64,000 nt of DNA, taken from assembly GCA_026214975.1 (NCBI GenBank), contig JAOBSW010000918.1, forward strand, positions 95,206-159,205. The letters run 5' to 3'. The position numbers and the translations under genes are program-made. This document shows, in pieces, positions 13,021-23,989 of the stretch; the stretch's first letter is position 1; the number at the start of each line of letters is the position of its first letter. The notes beneath the pieces are model-generated. The model searched no databases and was not told where the DNA came from. It saw nothing but the letters and a program-made list of their open reading frames with translations. Source of the stretch: Gentiana macrophylla (lineage: Eukaryota > Streptophyta > Magnoliopsida > Gentianales > Gentianaceae).

Positions 13021-13291
13021 TATCGCAGCGTTTACTTAACACGATAAGAATAAAGAATGTGAATACAGAACACAAGAACACAAGAATACGAGGAACATAG
13101 TGACACAGTAACGATCATAATACACTGAATATATACCTTAAATGTTGGAATAAGAAAAGATTAGCACTTTGAGAAATCTAACTCCTTGCCAACACAACTT
13201 TCAGGGAAAAAAATAAATGGCAACAAAAAACATAGCTACCATCAAACTTGTGATTGACAATAAATCAAACAAAGTTGTATTTGCTGAGGCT

Positions 13292-13576
13292 TCAAAGGAC
13301 TTTGTGGATTTCCTTTTCTACTTGCTTGCTATGCCAATTGGCTCTGCCAATATACCTTTTTCCTTTCAAAAGTGAACAAGACAGCAACAACAGGTCCAAT
13401 GAAATCTGGACATAACCAAAATGATCAGTAATATAATCTCGAATCTTCAGATCGAACGGCATCCCAGGTACTTTAATTGTGTCTTCAACATCTCCATACT
13501 GTGATACGATTAATGCATACACTGCCCATGATATTGGGCATATCCAATAATACCATGCCCACCATATTGGTATTTT
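13292..13576 (-). pseudogene. Last exon of a PDR-type ABCG transporter, frameshifted
   Basis: The minus-strand exon starts after the acceptor CAG at 13577-13579 and reads [20 protein letters not shown], then [13 protein letters not shown], then [10 protein letters not shown]. This is the end of the second transmembrane domain of pleiotropic-drug-resistance (full-size ABCG) transporters, which export small molecules across the plasma membrane. After GYVQ the frame slips: the expected [13 protein letters not shown] is found in another frame, so one base appears to be missing. The conserved aromatic tail is not recovered. Together with the two upstream exon-like pieces this is a gene fragment, not a working transporter. 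The family call is strong; which PDR clade cannot be told. Confidence 0.82.
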
Positions 13577-13667
13577 CTGCCATTTTTCTTTCTCAATTTT
13601 TTTGTTATTATGCATAAATACTGTTCACATTAATTAAGCCATAAAGAAAGGAAAGAGAAGTACTTAC

Positions 13668-13755
13668 TGGTTTTGGAACAAAAAAAAACCCAGAAAAAAG
13701 ATTGAAAAGTGCATAAAAAGCTGAAGAAAGGATTGCTGCAACTTGTAGATTAGGA
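13668..13755 (-). pseudogene. Penultimate exon of the PDR-type ABCG fragment
   Basis: Bounded on the minus strand by an acceptor CAG and the donor GTAAGT, the 88 bases read PNLQVAAILSSAFYALFNLF followed by SGFFFVPKP, the conserved transmembrane stretch that precedes the WWxWYYW motif in plant PDR transporters. Splicing to the next exon is in frame with KIPIWW. One extra phenylalanine comes from a T-tract. Confidence 0.82.
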
Positions 13756-14037
13756 CTGTCAAGTGTCTATAAGGCAATTGCATTCTTTAGTTTTAGCATT
13801 GGCATGCTCACTTAGGAAAAAGAACAAACATGTTGTATTCATCCTTTTAAGCTTAACTATTAGCTATTCACCATACTCACATGGATTCAAAGCAAAGTCA
13901 AACAACATAAGCAAAAATCATTTGAATGTTCAGTTCAGATTCTAAGCTTACAAACATCAACTGAGATTTACTGAGCTATATTTCATAATTAAAACAGAAA
14001 TGAATAATTTTTTACAGCTAAAAAAAATATAAATTAC

Positions 14038-14132
14038 CTGAGCAATTTTGCAGGTAGCATAATGCCCTTCTTTTCCCCAACCCAATATCCGTGGAATTAT
14101 TAACAGAAGAATCAGTAGTCTCATTATCATAT
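14038..14132 (-). pseudogene. Possible linker exon of the PDR-type fragment
   Basis: An exon-like 95-base segment with acceptor GCAG and donor GGTAAT on the minus strand reads NETTDSSVNNSTDIGLGK and then slips frame into text resembling the GIMLP start of the second nucleotide-binding half of PDR proteins. The large body of the gene between this linker and the last exons is absent, so an internal deletion is implied. Identification is weaker than for the two exons to its left. Confidence 0.45.
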
Positions 14133-15044
14133 CTGCAAATCAGCAACTCAAAAGGGAGAAGTTGAAACTAGGTTTTAGAGCCATTCTGAGGCCAAATCGT
14201 TATTTGCCTCAGACGAATATGAAATTTATTCTGAAGAGGGTTGATGGTCCATGGAGGACTCCGGCGGAGATATGGGTGTGGCTGTAATTATATATATATA
14301 TATATATATATATCAAATCGAGAAAATGCTGAAAGAGAAAGGTGAGTGGAAGTGTGTGTGTAATTTTCATGGAAGTAGCCGATGTAAGGAATCAGAGGAG
14401 TAGAAAGAGAGAGAAGGGCAAAATAAAAGATAAAAGGGGCAAACTAGTCCGGAAGAAAATGTTTCGTCCTTAAATCAAAAAAAAATACAAACTGGATTAA
14501 AATTTATATAGAGTGTGGAAAGTGGACTAAAACCTAATATTCTCTTTTATCTTATTCATATAATTTATAAGAAAAACTTCCAAATTGCCCCCTGATATAT
14601 ACACGGTTGGTGACTCGTTCATGCATGCATACAAAACAAATCCTTATTCGTTCATTATTTAATTAATGAATCCCCCACACCCTGCATTTGTTGTTTACAG
14701 ATTTCACGTACAATTATTTAATTGAAAATGGATATACTTTTCAACTATGTAATATACTAATATTTATCTCATTATTACAATATAAAGACATGTTATGCCG
14801 GTGCCTGACTATGTACTTTTCATTACAGCTATATATTTAATTTATTATATATATACATACATATATATTGAGTGGATGGATATTGTATATTCTCCAATTG
14901 GCCTTCTATTATAACTTTACCCACCTACCCCAACCTAGTTGCCTTCGATTATACCTACAGTCTACGCTAAAGTTTGACTCTAAAGACTCCAAAAAATTAT
15001 ACTAAAAAAAATTACTAATGTATCATTCTACATGCCAAATCTAA
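14133..15044. other. Spacer with (TA)n tract, no gene
   Basis: An (AT)n tract lies at about 14288-14312. About 14590-14960 is a diverged copy of 7440-7980. No coding frame of any known family was seen. Confidence 0.4.
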
Positions 15045-16215
15045 AGGCCGAACAAAATATCCAGTAAACCAAACCAAACCGTAAATCAACCTGAACTAAT
15101 CCGAAAGTAACCAAACCAAATGAATTGGTTTGGTTTGGATCCAAACCGAATCACAGTGGTTTGATTTCAGATTTTTTTAATTATACCCAACCCTACCCAA
15201 CCCGAACTCAAACCAAATTTTTTATATAATATATTTAATATATCCATCCAATGCAATATAACCCAAACACATTATATAATAATATACTAATCTAGTAGTC
15301 CCGGCCCACACCACTCACTTAGTCCAAGTCCAATAGTCCATCTTAAGCAGTTAAGCCAATTCACTTTCAGTGTCATGTAACATCTACCATAAACCTAAAC
15401 CTAACGCAGCAGCCAATGCTTCTCGCCTCCCTCTTGTCATTTCCTAGTTTCAGAGTTCACCATCTCCGTTCGCCGCCGCTCTAGCCTCTATATCTCATTC
15501 ATCGCCTCCCTCTCGCATTTCCATGTGTCAACATTCAGCCTCTTGTTTTTTTGATGTAAATATGTAAATTAGTAAATGCATTTATGTAAGTATTCAACTA
15601 TATATGGAGGATTGATTGTAGCTGAATTATATTGTAATGTATTGTTACTTGTTAGTTGTTTTAAGTTTTTTTTAATTATTTCGGTTTGTAATTTATTTTA
15701 GTTTGGTTGTATATATTTAGAGTTTATGTAAAAAGGTTAGTTTTGTCATATTTTTTTAAACATTAGGCTTGTTAAACCGAAATCAACCTAATCCAAACCG
15801 AAACCGATTCGATCCAAACGATTGGGGTTGAACCCGTTTTGGTTTGGGCAGTTTGAGGAGCAATTACTACTTCAAACCGAAGCCGAGTCTTTCAAAACCA
15901 ACCTAAACCCACACAACCCAATCCAAACTCAGTCCTATGAAAGAGTCTTTCTATTTATAGTACAAGGATTTTAGTGTTGTATATATTTAGAGTTTATGTA
16001 AAAAGGTTAGTTTTGTCATATTTTTTTAAACATTAGGCTTGTTAAACCAAAATCAACCTAATCCAAACCGAAACCAATTCGATCCAAACGATTGGGGTTG
16101 ACTTCGTTTTGGTTTGGTTTGGGGAACGAATTATGGCGCCTCAAACCGACCCGAGTCTTTCAAAACCAACCTAAACCCACACAACCCAATCCAAACTCAG
16201 TCCTATGAAAGAGTC
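15045..16215. repeat. hAT-like repeat rich in AACCAAACC words, with internal tandem duplication
   Basis: The left part (15045-15240) and right part (about 15760-16205) match the two ends of the element at 37925-40492. A segment starting gtatatatttagagtttatg occurs at about 15707 and again at about 15977, a direct tandem duplication of about 270 bases. Its ends are more decayed than in the other copy and I could not read a target duplication here. Confidence 0.6.
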
Positions 16216-17057
16216 TTTCTATTTATAATACAAGGATTTTAGTGTTGTATAACACTGAATCGTTTATTAAAAGTCGATTTAACACCGATCGAATCGATTT
16301 CCTAAAAGTCGATTTGGGTGTAGTGTATATGTACTGTGGTGTATGAAATATTCGAATGTATTTAAATAAAGGCTCCCCGAAAGTATTTACAGTAGAATCT
16401 ATAAATAATAATAAATCTGTATTTTACGAATCCACCGTAAATTCAGCTAAATCAGAATTTGTAAGCAGGATATGTATATACATTATTTTATTCGTATCTA
16501 AGTCAAGGAGAAACAATTTTTATCCTGATCAAATTTGGGTCAGGATGTTTGATATTTTGTAGGCTTAAAATCTGTCAGAAAGCGCAAGTAACTATTCAGG
16601 TCTATCGTCCTCGATTGTCCTAAAATGGTTAATTCGAGTTACCATGTAGTATACAATATCTCAATCTTATATCTAAATAATTCTTCTCTCAAATTTTCAA
16701 CATACGTTTTATATATGAATCTTATATTGACTTGTTATCAATCTATGGTTGTTTGAATATATACGAACAAATATTCTCTCAGGTACTAATTTTAAGTGAT
16801 CACTTAAATACAAGTGTTTTTAGACATCCTCAACAAATTCACAAAGAAAATTTAGAGCTATATCATTTTCATGTTTTGAATGTGTCTTGATTACTTGTAT
16901 TTGAGAAACCACTTAAAGCCTAGTAGCCTGGTATTTGAAAGGATCATGACTCGAACATATACATACATTCATATATATACATACATTCATGTATATTTAT
17001 ATATATATATATGTGTGTGAGAGAGATTTTTACGTACCTAACGAAATACTGCTATAC
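16216..17057. other. Upstream spacer of the RING gene
   Basis: AT-rich sequence with a tri- to tetra-nucleotide tract (catacattcatatatata) at about 16960-17010. No gene was recognised. It contains the promoter of the gene at 17114. Confidence 0.4.
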
Positions 17058-17065
17058 TATAAATA
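17058..17065 (+). promoter_or_regulatory. TATA box of the RING-H2 gene
   Basis: TATAAATA lies 49 bases before the chosen ATG, which leaves room for a start site near 17090 and a very short 5' leader. No other TATA-like word of this quality is as well placed. Confidence 0.55.
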
Positions 17066-17113
17066 TATTGGAAAGCTCAATTCTGTTCATATTTGTTTGG
17101 AAAGTCATCGATC

Positions 17114-17665
17114 ATGGGTTTCCCAGTAGATTACACAGATGTTTTCGTTCCAAAAATCTTCATTCATATTATCTTTCTTCTTGGTTACGTGAGAACCACG
17201 GTCCACTCTCTCTTCCATTTTCTTGGCCTCTCAAATCTCCATGAACAACCAGCTGAGTCGACTCAGCTGTATTATTTTCATGAACCGCCGACCCAATTAC
17301 CCGCTGCCACACAGCTATTCAACGTCTTGATCAAGGAATATTTGCCGGCGGCGATTTTTTCAGAAGATGATGGTCGGAGTGAGGCGGCGCGTGAGATGTG
17401 TGTAGTGTGTTTGTATGGGATTGAAGAAGGGGAAGAGATAAGGTGGTTGAAGAACTGTAAGCATGTGTTCCACCGGATGTGTATTGACCGTTGGATGGAT
17501 TTTAATCAGAGGAGTTGTCCACTTTGTAGGACTGGGATGGTGCCACATCAGCAAGAAGATGAGTTTAATCAACGGTTATGGGGTGAGAATGATGATAATG
17601 GTGGTGATGATTTTGACGGTGATAATAATTATTATCAAGAAGAAAGTTATAGTTATCTTCTTTAA
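17114..17665 (+). CDS. RING-H2 finger E3 ubiquitin ligase, BRH1/XERICO-like
   Basis: Single-exon gene of 183 residues. I chose the ATG at 17114, not the in-frame one at 17093, because the protein then starts MGFPVDYTDVFVPK, the conserved opening of plant BRH1-like RING proteins. Residues about 10-40 form a hydrophobic segment (KIFIHIIFLLGYVR and on) that could anchor it in a membrane. The RING-H2 domain spans roughly residues 96-140: CVVC, then C at KNCKHVFH with two histidines, then MCIDRW and CPLC, so all eight zinc ligands are present, along with the tryptophan usual at the E2 contact. The tail is acidic and Asn-rich. Such proteins pass ubiquitin from an E2 to substrates and some members respond to brassinosteroid, chitin or ABA; which role applies here is not shown. 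The frame is intact and this is the most credible working gene in the window. Confidence 0.92.
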   Translation: MGFPVDYTDVFVPKIFIHIIFLLGYVRTTVHSLFHFLGLSNLHEQPAESTQLYYFHEPPTQLPAATQLFNVLIKEYLPAAIFSEDDGRSEAAREMCVVCLYGIEEGEEIRWLKNCKHVFHRMCIDRWMDFNQRSCPLCRTGMVPHQQEDEFNQRLWGENDDNGGDDFDGDNNYYQEESYSYLL

Positions 17666-17905
17666 AACCCGGTTGTGTGGGGTCACGATGGGATGGAATC
17701 ATCCATTTATTTTCTCGGTTTAGTTTTTTTTGGCCATATGTAGCAACCGGTTTATCTTGTGTGGCCATCTTGTCGTAACACGAGGAGATCATCCGTCTAT
17801 TTTATCGGTTCAACCTGTCTGACCATGTTGTAGCCACGGGATCATCTGATTATCTTCGGCTCAAGTTCAACTTGTCCGGTCATATAGTTGTATTGTAGCA
17901 ACGTC
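17666..17905. repeat. Degenerate repeats downstream of the RING gene
   Basis: Three to four diverged units of about 75 bases, each containing forms of atcatccgtytattt, tcggtt and ccat..tgtagc/tcgtaac, follow the stop codon and probably lie in the 3' untranslated region. A poly(A) signal could not be fixed. Confidence 0.4.
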
Positions 17906-18671
17906 ATTATGGTTGAAACGACATTTTTTCATAAATCATAGCATGACAATAAATATAAGAATACCGAGCTTCGCCCGATGCTTCGTTGCGGCGTTTTATG
18001 TCCTTGCATCTGTATTGTAAAGAATCGTGCGGGTGGCATTGCAACGGTACCACATATGATTGCAATTCTAGCGAAAACGACATCGTTTCAACATCAACAG
18101 AAAGATTAGACAAATGATCTCATTTCGTGGTAATTAGTTATATTATCAATATGGGCTTATGTGGATAGAGAGGTGTGTGTCCTTTTAATATTCTACAGTT
18201 AGAAATTTATTTTTTTTGCATTTAATTTATAGTTTTATTTTTTAGGATTGCTTTTATATTCATTTGCAATTAATTTTTTTCATTTGCAATTTGAGACATG
18301 GATACTGTATATGTAGAAAAAAATATATATGTCAATGAACATTGATTTCATAAATATAGTTATGTCACACATTCAAGAATGTTGAGTAATTGGCTTGGAA
18401 CTAGGAGGTTGTTTGTTGTACATTTATTAAATGTGTATGTTTATATTATTATCCATGTAGAAAAAAACGAGAAAAACAATATCAAAATAAAAAATTGAGA
18501 TATAATGAAATTAATAGCTTTAACAATTTTAGACCAACCGAGGACGATGTGTTTAATTTTCCGGATTCAAATCTCTCTGAAGGCGCTTCCAAACCTCAAT
18601 GCTTATTTTCTTCTTGAAGAATTTTCGAGACCATCAGACTTATTTTCTTTTTAAGGAACTTTGTTCCGGAC

Positions 18672-18704
<33 letters not shown>

Positions 18705-18820
18705 GGTTGCAAATAGTGTTTCGTAGTCTAGATTATAAAAAAATTGCAATATCCACAACAAAGTTATGAACTTTGATTATTATTGGACCATCATCTATCA
18801 ATGGTTCATATACTATATAG
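17906..18820. other. Spacer with poly(A) tract, no gene
   Basis: AT-rich sequence with an A-tract of nearly 30 bases near 18674-18702. No coding region or element ends were recognised. Confidence 0.4.
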
Positions 18821-19167
18821 AGTAATGATATGTTACAACAAATGAAATTACACATCCCGCAACAAAAAGAAGTTACACCTTTTGTATTATTGATTATGGT
18901 GTATGACTCATTGATACATGATGGTCCCAACATAATCAATGATATAAAATGTGTCATTTTTTTTCCATTTTGTTTTGGAAATAGCAATTTCCTATAGGAA
19001 ATATTTGTTCCACAACAAAATGGTTTCAACAAAATGCTACAACACATTTTTACATTATTTATCATTATATATGTTGCTAAAATAATCAATAAGTCTCATA
19101 TCATAATCAATAGCGTAAGATTGTGTTGTAAACTTTGTTGTAACTATTTTGTTGTCAAACTATCACT
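18821..19167. mobile_element. MITE with AGTAATGATA ends
   Basis: Left end agtaatgatatgttacaac and right end (inverted) AGTGATAGTTTGACAAC pair imperfectly over about 30 bases. Internal phrases in each arm (for example acacatcccgcaacaaaa) also pair in part. No coding capacity. The ends resemble those of the MITE at 7689-7862. Confidence 0.5.
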
Positions 19168-21116
19168 AACAATTTCCTAAACTTATATTCAATTATTTAC
19201 TATGTATGTATTGTGTCATTTTATTGTATTATATATTGTTGTGGAGATATCATTATAAAAATAATAATAACATTGTTAAGAGTTTGTGTGGATACCAAGG
19301 ATTTAGAGAAAGCCTTGAGAATGACAGGCCAAACATTTGCCCCCCCCCCCCCCACCCCCAACCCCAACCCACACCCCACCCCCAAATTTTTTTTTATTCC
19401 TTATAGCAACTGGGGTCAGAAAAAATCAAATGCTAGTAAATGTCAATATACATTATCAACCAGGGAATATTAGACATTGTATGACCACATATTACAATTT
19501 CACAGTTCATACACAGCTGCCAATTACAGCCACACACACACAAAAAAGAAGCTAGTAGAAATGTTGCACAATAAGTCCTGCAATTTGCATATAATGATTG
19601 TTCATAACCTTCCAACATTTGTAATAAACATTGAGTTTTGTACAACTTTAGTGAAAAAGGCGTTATTCCGACCCCTCGGAACGGTGAAGAAATTGATCAT
19701 GATGAGACAACGGTTTTTAAAGTGGGAGGATCCATGATTCAATGCCCACAATGAGTCATCATGTATTCAGCGATAACCCACACACACTGCAGTTGTCGGG
19801 ATTCAATCATTCTTTCCTTGATGCAATATGTCATCCGAAAACCAACTAAGCCCATGCGGGTGAGTTTTGTGTAACTATGATAGTGGGATCAAGTTATAGA
19901 GAGCAAAATAGTTTTCAAATGTGATTGGATAATTTTTACGTGTAGAGATTACATACACGGCGATCTTTGGATTTGATCATGAATAAATCCGGCCGTTTTA
20001 ATCTCCAGGGATGATTGAATCGAGGATGATTTTGGGGTGATTTTAGATCGAGCGCGAGAGTCTCTCTCGGGCCGCTTACGTATCTGTTATGTTCAGGGAT
20101 CAAGTCACAAGTAGTTCTCGGAAGTTTATATTTATAGGAGTTCGTTTCTAACCCTAAACCATGTCGGTTTGGGTAAAATCTGATATTAGCCCTTTGGGCT
20201 TTTACTACCTTATATGGGCTTTACCCACTTATGCAAGTAACCATATGGACAATGGGCCGTCGTAGCTGGTGCGGACTCTATCCTCGACGCCGACCTGCCC
20301 GACTTGGGGTGATCGAGTCCGGATCTCTCGTCCTACACTGTCCTGAGTCGACTGTCGTACTACCGAGTCGAGGAGCTGACATGCGTGCCTTGACACATAT
20401 TTATAATATGAGGACCAACCGATAGACGACACATGGAGTGGACTTTGTCCGCATCCCGAGATTTCCGACCCGCGGTATCGAGATGGGCCCATCGTCTCGG
20501 TTCTCTGATCATGCCGGTTGTTGATGTCTCAACTCGTAATTCGACCCTTGGGCTATCACTTATTCTTGTTCAAGAAGACCATCTCGTGACGCCACGTGGA
20601 GGTGCGATATTCGGTATCGTCACATACATTCAAACATCTGAAATGAAAGTGTATGGTTCGGATCTTGTCAAATGTCTCAATACGCCAGAGACGTGGTTGT
20701 GTAGAGGGGACTAAGCCCACCGGAAACAAATGTTTTTATACTAAAAAATTTATATAGTACATCCTAATCTATTTAGTAATCTTGTCCACTCGATAATTCA
20801 AATATAATATAGTAACCCACCATTACTTCAATTTTTTCTTCCGTCACTGCAACAGAGTGAGATATTGTTGAATTATCATCTCTCCAAAAAACTTAAGATT
20901 TTGAGACAAATGATAATTGGTATCAGAGCAGAAGGTTTTGAGTTCAAACTCTGCTACCAATATTGGCCATTTGTATCGCGCGATGTTGGGTGATACCGCC
21001 CAAATTTGGGCGGTCGGGAAGGCGTGGAAAGCGTAGGTTATCATTCATGTTTCGAAACTTAAGGGTGTAAAATTGGATTTTGGTAAAACATATGGTGTAT
21101 GTTTCGAATTTTCAAA

Positions 21117-21147
<31 letters not shown>

Positions 21148-21200
21148 GGGTTGTTTTGAAGTTGCTCCAAAGAAGTAATCAAATAGTATGTGCATCGCTT
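19168..21200. other. Spacer, including a GC-richer unassigned block at about 20000-20720
   Basis: A C-tract (about 19340-19354) starts a run of CCCCAACC words. The block 20000-20720 is richer in G and C than its surroundings and holds short open frames on both strands, none matching a family I know. It could be the LTR of a Gypsy element or a former 5' gene region, but no TG...CA ends, primer site or domain were found. An aaaaag repeat lies at about 21115-21147. Confidence 0.35.
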
Positions 21201-21202
21201 GT

Positions 21203-21672
21203 AGTGCTGTTAAACGAACAGAGCCGCTCGTGAACAAACTCGTGTTCGGCTCGTTAGTGTTCGTGATCGTTTGTTCGTTTAGCTTAACGAGCCGAGCTCG
21301 AACATGATTGTAGGCTCGTTTGCTTAACAAGCCGAGCTCGAGTTTGGTTCGCGAACGTTCGATTATGTTCGTGAACGTGCTTATATAAATACATCAATTT
21401 ACAGTAACCCTGACTCAAAAGAGGATAATTCATTCATTCATCTATAGATTGAATTTATATAATATTTAGATGTTTTTATAGTAATTTTTGTCGTGTAATA
21501 TATGTAATTTTAATGTCTAACATGTTATTTTTACATTTGAACTTTATGTTTTATATTTTAACGAACCGAACTCGAGCCGAATTCGAGCCAAAAGACAAAA
21601 GATATGTTTAACATAATTTTTTTGTTCGAACCACCAATACTCAGCTCGGCTCATCTCGTTAACATCTCTTGC
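21203..21672. mobile_element. Non-autonomous hAT-like element with GAGCCGAGC words
   Basis: Left end tagtgctgttaaacga and inverted right end agatgttaacga are related. Subterminal regions are full of GAGCCGAGCTCGAAC-type words on both strands, as in the ends at 50976-51060 and 51730-51896. An 8-base target duplication is only doubtfully visible (cgcttg / tgcttg). No transposase frame. Confidence 0.6.
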
Positions 21673-21929
21673 TTGGAGTGAGATTTTTGAAGATGCTCCC
21701 AATTCCTTTTTGGCTCCCAAAAAAGGTAAGGTTGTTTTGAAGCTGCTCCTAATTCTTTTAGGTCGTTTTGGGGGAAATCATTTTATCAGCAAATTTATAA
21801 GGAAAACACAACACCCCCACCCCGACCCTCACATGATAGAAAGACACCCGGACCTTATAGATCGAAGACTCTGCAATTCTAAAGATCCACGAGATAAAGA
21901 TTGACCTGTTTCAAAATACAACAGCTCTT

Positions 21930-22305
21930 TGACTACGGAGGTCCTAAAATTGTTATTTCAAAATATAAGGGTCAATTTTGCTAAAAAGTTAAAATATGAG
22001 TCCTAAAAATGTCATTTTTTAAAGGAATTTTGACATTTTTTAGGATCTTATATTTTAACGTTTTGAAAAAATTGACCATGATCCTTTGAAATAACAATTT
22101 TATGATATTATGTTTGTGTTTTTTTTTCAGTTTTAGGACAAATTTAAAAATTCCGTCACAAAACTGACGGAATTTTTTATTTTTTCCTAAAACTGAAAAA
22201 AAAAAAAAAACACAAAAATAAGGTTCTAAAATTGTTATTTCAAAAGTTAAGAGTCAATTTTGTCAAAACGTTAAACATGATGTTCCAAAACTGTTATTAC
22301 CCCAT
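21930..22305. repeat. Compound foldback: two hairpins and an extra arm
   Basis: The arm 21938-22020 (cctaaaattgttatttcaaaa ... gtcatttttt) returns inverted at 22021-22110. Next is a second perfect-looking hairpin at about 22118-22215 (ttttaggacaaa ... aattccgtcacaaaactgacggaatttt). A third, direct copy of the first arm follows at 22203-22305. No coding sequence. Confidence 0.75.
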
Positions 22306-22497
22306 AGTTTTACACATACAAACATTAAGAACATGTACATCGCACAATTTTTTACACATTTACACACAAACATTATGAACATGTACATCGCACACTTTTG
22401 TGTTGTCCTTGGCAAGAATAAAGCAGGAAAATGTTCAAGGAGAGCCGTCATAATGTCACCACATTGGACGACTAATATTTAAGCTGTTATACGGTGG

Positions 22498-22532
<35 letters not shown>

Positions 22533-22935
22533 CAGGCATACTCCTTTTGATGATATGGAATTGTCAAACCTTTCCAAAGGGGTGTTTGAGAGGAGCATTT
22601 CTCCCCTAATTTATATGTGCAATTTGATCATTTGCCAAACACAAATACCAAAACAAACAAACAAAAACTTGCAAAATTTGACCCAAAAAAAACATGGCCC
22701 ATTATCTAAATGATTACTATACTTTTTATATAGTAATTCTTAAAATTTTGAAATCGTGAATCACAATATAATATAAAAACAAGTCTTGCACAAGTAATCA
22801 AATCAAATGTTTTTAGATTTTACCTTTGAATTATATAAAGAAAATCTTGTTTGAGAGGTGGATTATTGGATCACTGAACTCCTCTCCAACTTTGGACGCA
22901 TTGAACAATGACTAAAACTCATCTTGTAGATAACA
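22306..22935 (-). repeat. Left part of duplicated unit copy A (5' flank of the HSF pseudogene family)
   Basis: Matches 28640-29540 and 43330-44010, including the words tcaaatgtttttagatttta and gactaatatttaa. Read on the minus strand it resembles an untranslated first exon with the possible donor AAGGTAAAAT. It is interrupted at 22936 by a Helitron and resumes at 27290. A T-tract of about 32 bases lies at 22500. Confidence 0.65.
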
Positions 22936-23175
22936 CTAGGAAAAGAGGCACCCGTGCTCCGCACTCCCAGTGTCCCAGATTGTAAATATACAATGCAATT
23001 TAACGTTTGTATGCATCGTTGATTAATTGGATTTTTGGTTTCAAACCAGAGATGTAACAGTATATTAACAGTATATTTTTGGTTTCAAGCCAGAGTAGTA
23101 TTTTCATCGTTTCACGCATTTGAGCTTGAATTAGCAGTTCATATAATCAAAATATGTACATCAAAGAGCACCAAC

Positions 23176-23594
23176 CATAACGGGGAAAATGGCATGGAGA
23201 GGTCAAGAAATGGGTATGGCCACCTGAATGAGAATTCATTCACTCACATAAATAAGCAGGAGGAGGAAGAATACAATTACAGAGTGTGTAACAACAACTA
23301 TAACAAACAGAGGACTCATTTGATTTTACCAAATTGGTACACAAGCATGAAGGGCCCATTGGAAGAACACGTAAATCCCCGTCCACAATATGAAGTAAGA
23401 AATCCGATGCCAAGGTAACACCTGAAACAAATATATACACTAACTCATTCAAAGTGAAACAGATGGAAGGCGGCAAAATAACCTTCAAATATAATAGCAA
23501 AAGAAAAAGTAACTTACCATGCTGTTTAAAACAACATCCCCAAGAAGCAAGACAAGATTAAGGGAATGTGCAACCACTGTCAGCCAGCATAAGA

Positions 23595-23661
<67 letters not shown>

Positions 23662-23989
23662 CGATTTGAATATATATGTTCAGTTTGAAGACACCTCAAA
23701 AAGTAGGCAAATAATGAAAACGAACAGCTTCAGGAGTTAATTGTACGGAATATGTCATGGTATCGGGAATTACAACTCAAAGGGTGTATCAGATAAGGAA
23801 CATCAAGTTCGAAGTGGTTAACGTGGCGGTAACATATTACTCTGCTAGGAAACATCAACGACCGGAAGATTCTAACTTATCAGAGAATAAACTACTTACA
23901 AAACTCATTTCGTAGTTCTTGATGGTAAGGAATGGGAACATTATACACCAGTAAACTACATCAGTGAGCATTACTGCCCCAGCCGTAAT
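23176..23989 (-). pseudogene. Captured 3' exons of a plant multi-pass membrane protein
   Basis: Four minus-strand exon-like pieces lie in the right order. 23900-23989 reads ITAGAVMLTDVVYWC then FPFLTIKNYEMSF; about 23520-23583 reads VVAHSLNLVLLLGDVVLNSM; 23330-23421 reads VLPWHRISYFILWTGIYVFF then QWALHACVPIW; and 23176-23223 reads WPYPFLDLSMPFSPLW. Most junctions have proper AG and GT sites. From the pattern I infer a plant membrane-protein family distantly like animal rolling-stone proteins, function unknown. The junction of the first two pieces does not keep phase with visible splice sites, and the expected last exon is missing after PLW. The 5' exons were not identified, so this is a fragment carried by the Helitron. 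The family name is an inference. Confidence 0.65.

Noticed and set aside
20231..20714. Two open frames of 64 and 93 codons in a GC-richer block
   Set aside because: No domain, no splice context and frames open on both strands, as expected in GC-richer DNA. No homolog family came to mind, so they are not called as genes.
22500..22531. T-tract as possible retroposon tail
   Set aside because: No flanking target duplication could be found, unlike the A-tract at 44244.
23035..23418. Plus-strand frame of 127 codons
   Set aside because: It is the antisense shadow of the captured membrane-protein exons on the minus strand.
23597..23658. (AT)n tract, and others at 14288 and 29085
   Set aside because: Simple microsatellites. 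Noted inside the relevant features; not of interest alone.
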